Of a stretch of DNA of 7,188 nt, positions 5,014 through 7,188 are shown piece by piece. The DNA lies in NCBI GenBank assembly GCA_000493945.1, contig AWNW01000079.1, forward strand, positions 1-7,188. The letters run 5' to 3'. Source of the stretch: Candidatus Hydrogenedens terephthalaticus JGI OTU-1 (GTDB taxonomy: Bacteria > Hydrogenedentota > Hydrogenedentia > Hydrogenedentales > Hydrogenedentaceae). The first letter of the stretch is position 1. The number at the start of each line of letters is the position of its first letter. A program made the position numbers and the translations under genes. The notes below the pieces were generated by a model. It was not told where the DNA came from. It searched no databases and was given only the letters and a program-made list of their open reading frames with translations.

Positions 5014-5054
5014 ATTACATCTTTTGAACAAGAAATTAGAAGGGTGAAGAAATA

Positions 5055-6197
5055 GTGGAATTTGAGAAGCAAGTATTAGATTTGTTGCCTCCGCCGGGAA
5101 CAAAAGTAGCGGTAGGGATGAGTGGTGGAGTGGATTCTTCTATGGCGGTTTGGCTATTGAAACAGCGGGGATGTGAGGTTATCGGTTTGACCATGTCCCT
5201 ATGGAATAATCAGTTCCCGTTGCAGGATACCGGGGTAAAAGGATGTTTCGGTCCCGGTGAAGAGCAGGAAATTGAAATGGCACAATCCGTTGCAAAACAA
5301 TTAGAAATCCCGTTTCATGTTATCCCATTAGCGGATGAATATAATAAAGCCGTGTTGGAATATTTCCGTCAGGAATATCTCGGCGGTCGAACGCCCAATC
5401 CCTGTGTTCGTTGCAATCGCACTATAAAATTTGGATTTCTGATAGAACGAGCAGAAAAAGCAGGCATCCCCTTTGACTATTTTGCAACAGGTCATTATGC
5501 CCGTATCCATTTTGACCCTGTGCAAAATCGCTATTTATTGCTTCGCGGTATTGATTTGGAAAAAGACCAGAGTTATTTCCTTGCTATGTTGCAACAGGAG
5601 CAATTGAAAAAGATTGTATTTCCGTTAGGGAACTTGACCAAATCGCAAATTCGCCATTTAGCACGAAGTGCAGGTTTCCCGCAACTCGCCGAACAAAGTG
5701 AAAGCCAGGATTTTTTAGAGAGCAATAAATACGATGTTCTGTTCCGAGAAGAGGAGGTTAAGGGAGGGGATATTGTGGACGAGAATGGACATATTTTAGG
5801 GAAACACCACGGGATTATTCATTACACTATCGGACAACGCAAGGGTTTGGGTATCGGCGGGGCTGGTGAGCCGTATTATGTTATCGGATTAGACCCCATA
5901 AACAACCGCGTCATCGTAGGGCGAAAACCTGCCCTTCTGAAACAAGCCATGAAAGTTATAGATTGCAATTGGGTCTCTATTCCCGACGCACCTGATATGC
6001 CTATGAAAATCCACTGTAAAATACGACTCCGACATGAACCCGCATCAGCACAATTAGAAAAAGCCGACGAACACGGAAAAATGGTTCGCGTTACCTTCGA
6101 TGAACCTCAATCAGCAATTACCCCGGGGCAAACCGCCGTTTTTTATGATAACGATATAGTTTTAGGTGCCGGCACCATCGACTCCGCCGAGAAATAA
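5055..6197 (+). CDS. mnmA: tRNA-specific 2-thiouridylase MnmA
   Basis: This 380-residue cytoplasmic enzyme adenylates U34 in the wobble position of tRNA-Lys, -Glu and -Gln and replaces its 2-oxygen with sulfur delivered by a relay or persulfide. Seen: the PP-loop SGGVDSS (23-29), LGGRTPNPCVRCNRTIKFG (109-127), ATGHYA (144-149), KDQSYFL (170-176) and YTIGQRKGLGI (257-267), in the order of the family, then the C-terminal beta-barrel. Length is normal. The translation start is GTG 5055, with AGAAGGG at 5038-5044; the next ATG would cut off the start of the PP-loop domain. The first cysteine motif is C-x-x-C (117, 120). The place where most homologues have D-I-C-F after S-Q reads SQDFLES (217-223), so the second catalytic cysteine is absent. 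It has no co-directional neighbour within 900 bases. Confidence 0.94.
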   Translation: MEFEKQVLDLLPPPGTKVAVGMSGGVDSSMAVWLLKQRGCEVIGLTMSLWNNQFPLQDTGVKGCFGPGEEQEIEMAQSVAKQLEIPFHVIPLADEYNKAVLEYFRQEYLGGRTPNPCVRCNRTIKFGFLIERAEKAGIPFDYFATGHYARIHFDPVQNRYLLLRGIDLEKDQSYFLAMLQQEQLKKIVFPLGNLTKSQIRHLARSAGFPQLAEQSESQDFLESNKYDVLFREEEVKGGDIVDENGHILGKHHGIIHYTIGQRKGLGIGGAGEPYYVIGLDPINNRVIVGRKPALLKQAMKVIDCNWVSIPDAPDMPMKIHCKIRLRHEPASAQLEKADEHGKMVRVTFDEPQSAITPGQTAVFYDNDIVLGAGTIDSAEK

Positions 6198-6399
6198 ACC
6201 GCGGTAATGATTAATCCCTACGGTTTCATTCGTGGTTATTGGATAAAAAATTTCATTTAGGTATTTGTATGATATAATCCACATATTAGATGGGAAGATA
6301 GATATAGGAGAAAACAGAATAGGGAAGTAATAAAGAATACGGATGATGAAGAGAAGGCTTGCTTTTGGCGGACTAAATCTTTCTCAAAATCAAATCCTT
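6198..6399. other. Spacer between mnmA and the decayed gene
   Basis: No gene is supported here. AAACCG (6195-6200) and CGGTTT (6219-6224) could form a weak 6-bp hairpin just after the mnmA stop, but no T run follows. The extended -10 site described at 6270 is the only other recognisable element. Confidence 0.4.
6270..6278 (+). promoter_or_regulatory. Extended -10 promoter-like site downstream of mnmA
   Basis: TG-A-TATAAT is an exact extended -10 element; the -35 region (TTTCAT, 6251-6256) is poor. A transcript from it would run antisense into the decayed gene at 6400-6898 and encodes no supported protein. It may be chance in AT-rich DNA. Confidence 0.3.
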
Positions 6400-6624
6400 T
6401 TATTTTCCCTCTATATATTCTTTAAGTTTTTTCCCTTTTGGGGTTAAACGATATTTTTGTTTGCTGCTTGTGGGCTTATCGGGGATCAAAAATTCTATAT
6501 ATCCTTTTTCTATAGATGGCTTTAAATAGTTATATAAAAAACTTGGACGATGATGAATTTTTATCGATTTCATTAATTCTGTTGTTGAATAGTATTTATC
6601 TTTCATTGTTTTAACAAGAATAGC

Positions 6625-6732
6625 AATTTGCTCGGTAACTTGCTCGGTAACTTGTTCGCTGACTTGTTCGCTAACTTGTTCGGTAACTTGTTCGGTGACT
6701 TGCGGGGTAACTTGCTCGGCGACTTGCTCGGT
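6625..6732 (-). repeat. Nine tandem 12-bp units coding EQVT-type tetrapeptides
   Basis: On the minus strand the units read TEQV, AEQV, TPQV, TEQV, TEQV, SEQV, SEQV, TEQV, TEQI. The DNA unit is close to ACCGAACAAGTT, with changes mostly at third positions or T/S/A swaps. It is a flexible linker between the ATPase-like domain and the winged helix. Such arrays vary in copy number by slippage and are common in this protein family. Confidence 0.85.
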
Positions 6733-6841
6733 ATAGTCCGGATCTATTGGGAATGTAATACGAGTAAAGTTTTCGGAAAATTCGAAATATTCTTTTCCAT
6801 AATACTGTAAAATGCGTGGTATGCCGGAACCTAACTGTTCT

Positions 6842-6880
6842 ACTTATTTTATCGGAATAATCAAGCCACAAAAAATAAGT
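6842..6880. repeat. 39-bp inverted-repeat segment disrupting the decayed gene
   Basis: ACTTATTTT (6842-6850) and AAAATAAGT (6872-6880) are perfect 9-bp arms around 21 bases. The segment lies exactly between two conserved pieces of the decayed gene (VEQLGSG and LFRDL) and supplies the in-frame stop. About 31 bases are extra compared with what the family spacing would need, by my recollection of homologues. Confidence 0.5.
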
Positions 6881-6924
6881 GAGATCTCTGAATAAATGTT
6901 TTATTTTTTAATTATTGTAATACA

Positions 6925-7188
6925 GAGGGAGATAAGAGGGAAAATGAAACGAAAGAGGGAGGGAGATGTATTAATAATATAGGTAGGCAATAGCGAGATA
7001 ATAAACTTTAATAAGAGGAGCGTATACTATGCAAGGACAAGAGCAACAGATGAGTTTTGCGGAGTATGAATTATCCTTACAGAGATCAACTCCCAAGGGG
7101 AAATTTTTAGAACAGATGGAGCGGATTATCCCATGGGAAGAGATAGAGCGGAAGTGTATTGAGGTAGGGGTGTATAAGCCGAACCGGG
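6925..7188 (+). mobile_element. Left part of an IS5-type insertion sequence (continues past the window)
   Basis: The transposase start at 7029 identifies the element. The outer boundary is not certain. The purine-rich GAGGGAGATAAGAGGGAAAA beginning at 6925 is a plausible left terminal repeat, about 100 bases before the start codon, the usual distance for the group. The right end is outside the window, so neither the inverted repeat nor target duplication can be verified. Confidence 0.55.
7029..7188 (+). CDS. IS5-family transposase, N-terminal fragment (3' end outside window)
   Basis: The first 53 residues are visible, beginning MQGQEQQMSFAEYELSLQR and including KGKFLEQMERIIPWEEI, EVGVYKPNR at the edge. 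The pattern M-S-F-A-x-x-E, a basic segment, F-L-x-x-M-E-x-I-x-P-W and a following Y-x-x-x-x-G-R is the N-terminal DUF772 (PF05598) domain of IS5-type DDE transposases, which contacts the terminal repeats. The catalytic DDE residues lie beyond the window. AAGAGGAG (7013-7020) stands eight bases before ATG 7029; the internal ATG at codon 8 is less well placed. Whether the element is intact cannot be told. Confidence 0.8.
   Translation, partial: MQGQEQQMSFAEYELSLQRSTPKGKFLEQMERIIPWEEIERKCIEVGVYKPNR

Larger units (their letters stand above)
4127..5054. other. Gene-free region of about 930 bp filled with dispersed repeats
   Basis: No coding frame here is convincing. The first 200 bases hold only an AT-rich 16-bp palindrome. 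From about 4329 to 4906 the sequence is a patchwork of short repeat types: AACCACAAATT...CACGAATAAA-like tracts (4329-4371, related to 4755-4782), TGTAGGGGCG hairpins (three), GTAGCTGAAG...GCTTC units (four, one inverted) and ACCACAGAG-type units (three, one inverted). The last 150 bases (4907-5054) return to single-copy AT-rich sequence carrying the likely mnmA promoter. Such clusters are typical of non-coding repeats that spread through a genome; no protein able to move them is seen here. Confidence 0.7.
6400..6898 (-). pseudogene. Remnant of a RecG-like/AlbA_2-type ATP-binding protein (C-terminal part)
   Basis: Read leftward from 6843 to the stop at 6400-6402, the frame gives 147 residues without a plausible start. 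First comes VEQLGSGIPRILQYYG, then NFTRITFPIDPDY. These are the end of the HATPase_c_4 (PF13749) domain found behind Schlafen/AlbA_2 DNA-binding domains. Next come nine tetrapeptides of the T/S/A-E-Q-V type, then a winged-helix tail (HHRPSFLYNYLKPSIEKGYI, IPDKPTSSKQKYRLT). Intact family members are usually several hundred residues long. An in-frame TAA at 6844-6846 cuts the frame off. In another frame LFRDL (6881-6895) looks like the preceding conserved piece, so the gene is broken rather than short. Intact homologues are regulators or defence-linked proteins of uncertain role. An ATG at 6604-6606 could restart a 68-residue winged-helix peptide, but I see no good ribosome site. Confidence 0.8.

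Noticed and set aside
6343..6447. 34-codon + strand frame with a hydrophobic tail
   Set aside because: It has no Shine-Dalgarno sequence and overlaps the decayed gene on the other strand; composition reflects AT-rich DNA.
6625..6732. Tandem repeats that could suggest a CRISPR or iteron array
   Set aside because: Units are 12 bp, contiguous without spacers, in frame, and vary at codon third positions, so they are coding repeats.
6628..6810. 60-codon + strand frame rich in LGNLLGNLF repeats
   Set aside because: It is the reverse reading of the EQVT-coding array; the minus-strand frame matches a known protein family and explains the repeat.
6671..6871. 66-codon minus frame ending in SHRTSYRTS repeats
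   Set aside because: It is another frame of the same 12-bp array; the frame with EQVT repeats and a winged helix is the real one.

Overview
The window looks like chromosomal DNA of an uncultured, moderately AT-rich bacterium. The genes point to a bacterium with sigma-54 regulation, a class II fumarase and bacterial tRNA thiolation. The intergenic repeat families (TGTAGGGGCG hairpins, GTAGCTGAAG...GCTTC units, ACCACAGAGNNCACAGAG units) are a type I associate with metagenome-assembled phyla of the Hydrogenedentota/Omnitrophota/Planctomycete kind. That placement is a guess; no phylogenetic marker settles it.

Left part (1-871): the 3' end of a HAD-type phosphatase gene runs rightward and meets, five bases later, a leftward gene for a small four-helix membrane protein (DMT/DUF486 family). 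A regulatory region of about 340 bp follows. It holds a near-perfect sigma-54 (-24/-12) promoter at 792-807, an upstream inverted repeat TGAAAC-N4-GTTTCA that may bind an enhancer-binding activator, and a leader whose Shine-Dalgarno sequence can pair with a complementary stretch just upstream.

Heat-shock operon (872-2376): three different small heat-shock proteins (Hsp20/alpha-crystallin family) lie in tandem, each with the same strong AAAAGGAGGT site seven bases before its ATG. A 28-bp hairpin sits between the second and third, and a strong 12-bp-stem terminator closes the unit.

Housekeeping part (2539-6197): fumC (fumarase class II), a tRNA-Val(UAC) with its own promoter and encoded CCA, a gene-free stretch of about 930 bp packed with dispersed repeats, and mnmA (tRNA 2-thiouridylase). 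In MnmA the first active-site motif is Cys-x-x-Cys, and the usual second catalytic cysteine appears to be missing.

Right part (6198-7188): on the minus strand is the decayed 3' end of a RecG-like/AlbA_2-type ATP-binding protein, with nine EQVT-type tetrapeptide repeats and a winged-helix tail. It is broken upstream by a stop and by what looks like a small insertion with inverted-repeat ends. Next to it begins an IS5-type insertion sequence whose transposase runs off the window. This end is the mobile, decaying part of the window.

The best candidates for something little described are the sigma-54 plus possible RNA-thermometer control of a triple hsp20 operon, and the nested repeat cluster between tRNA-Val and mnmA.
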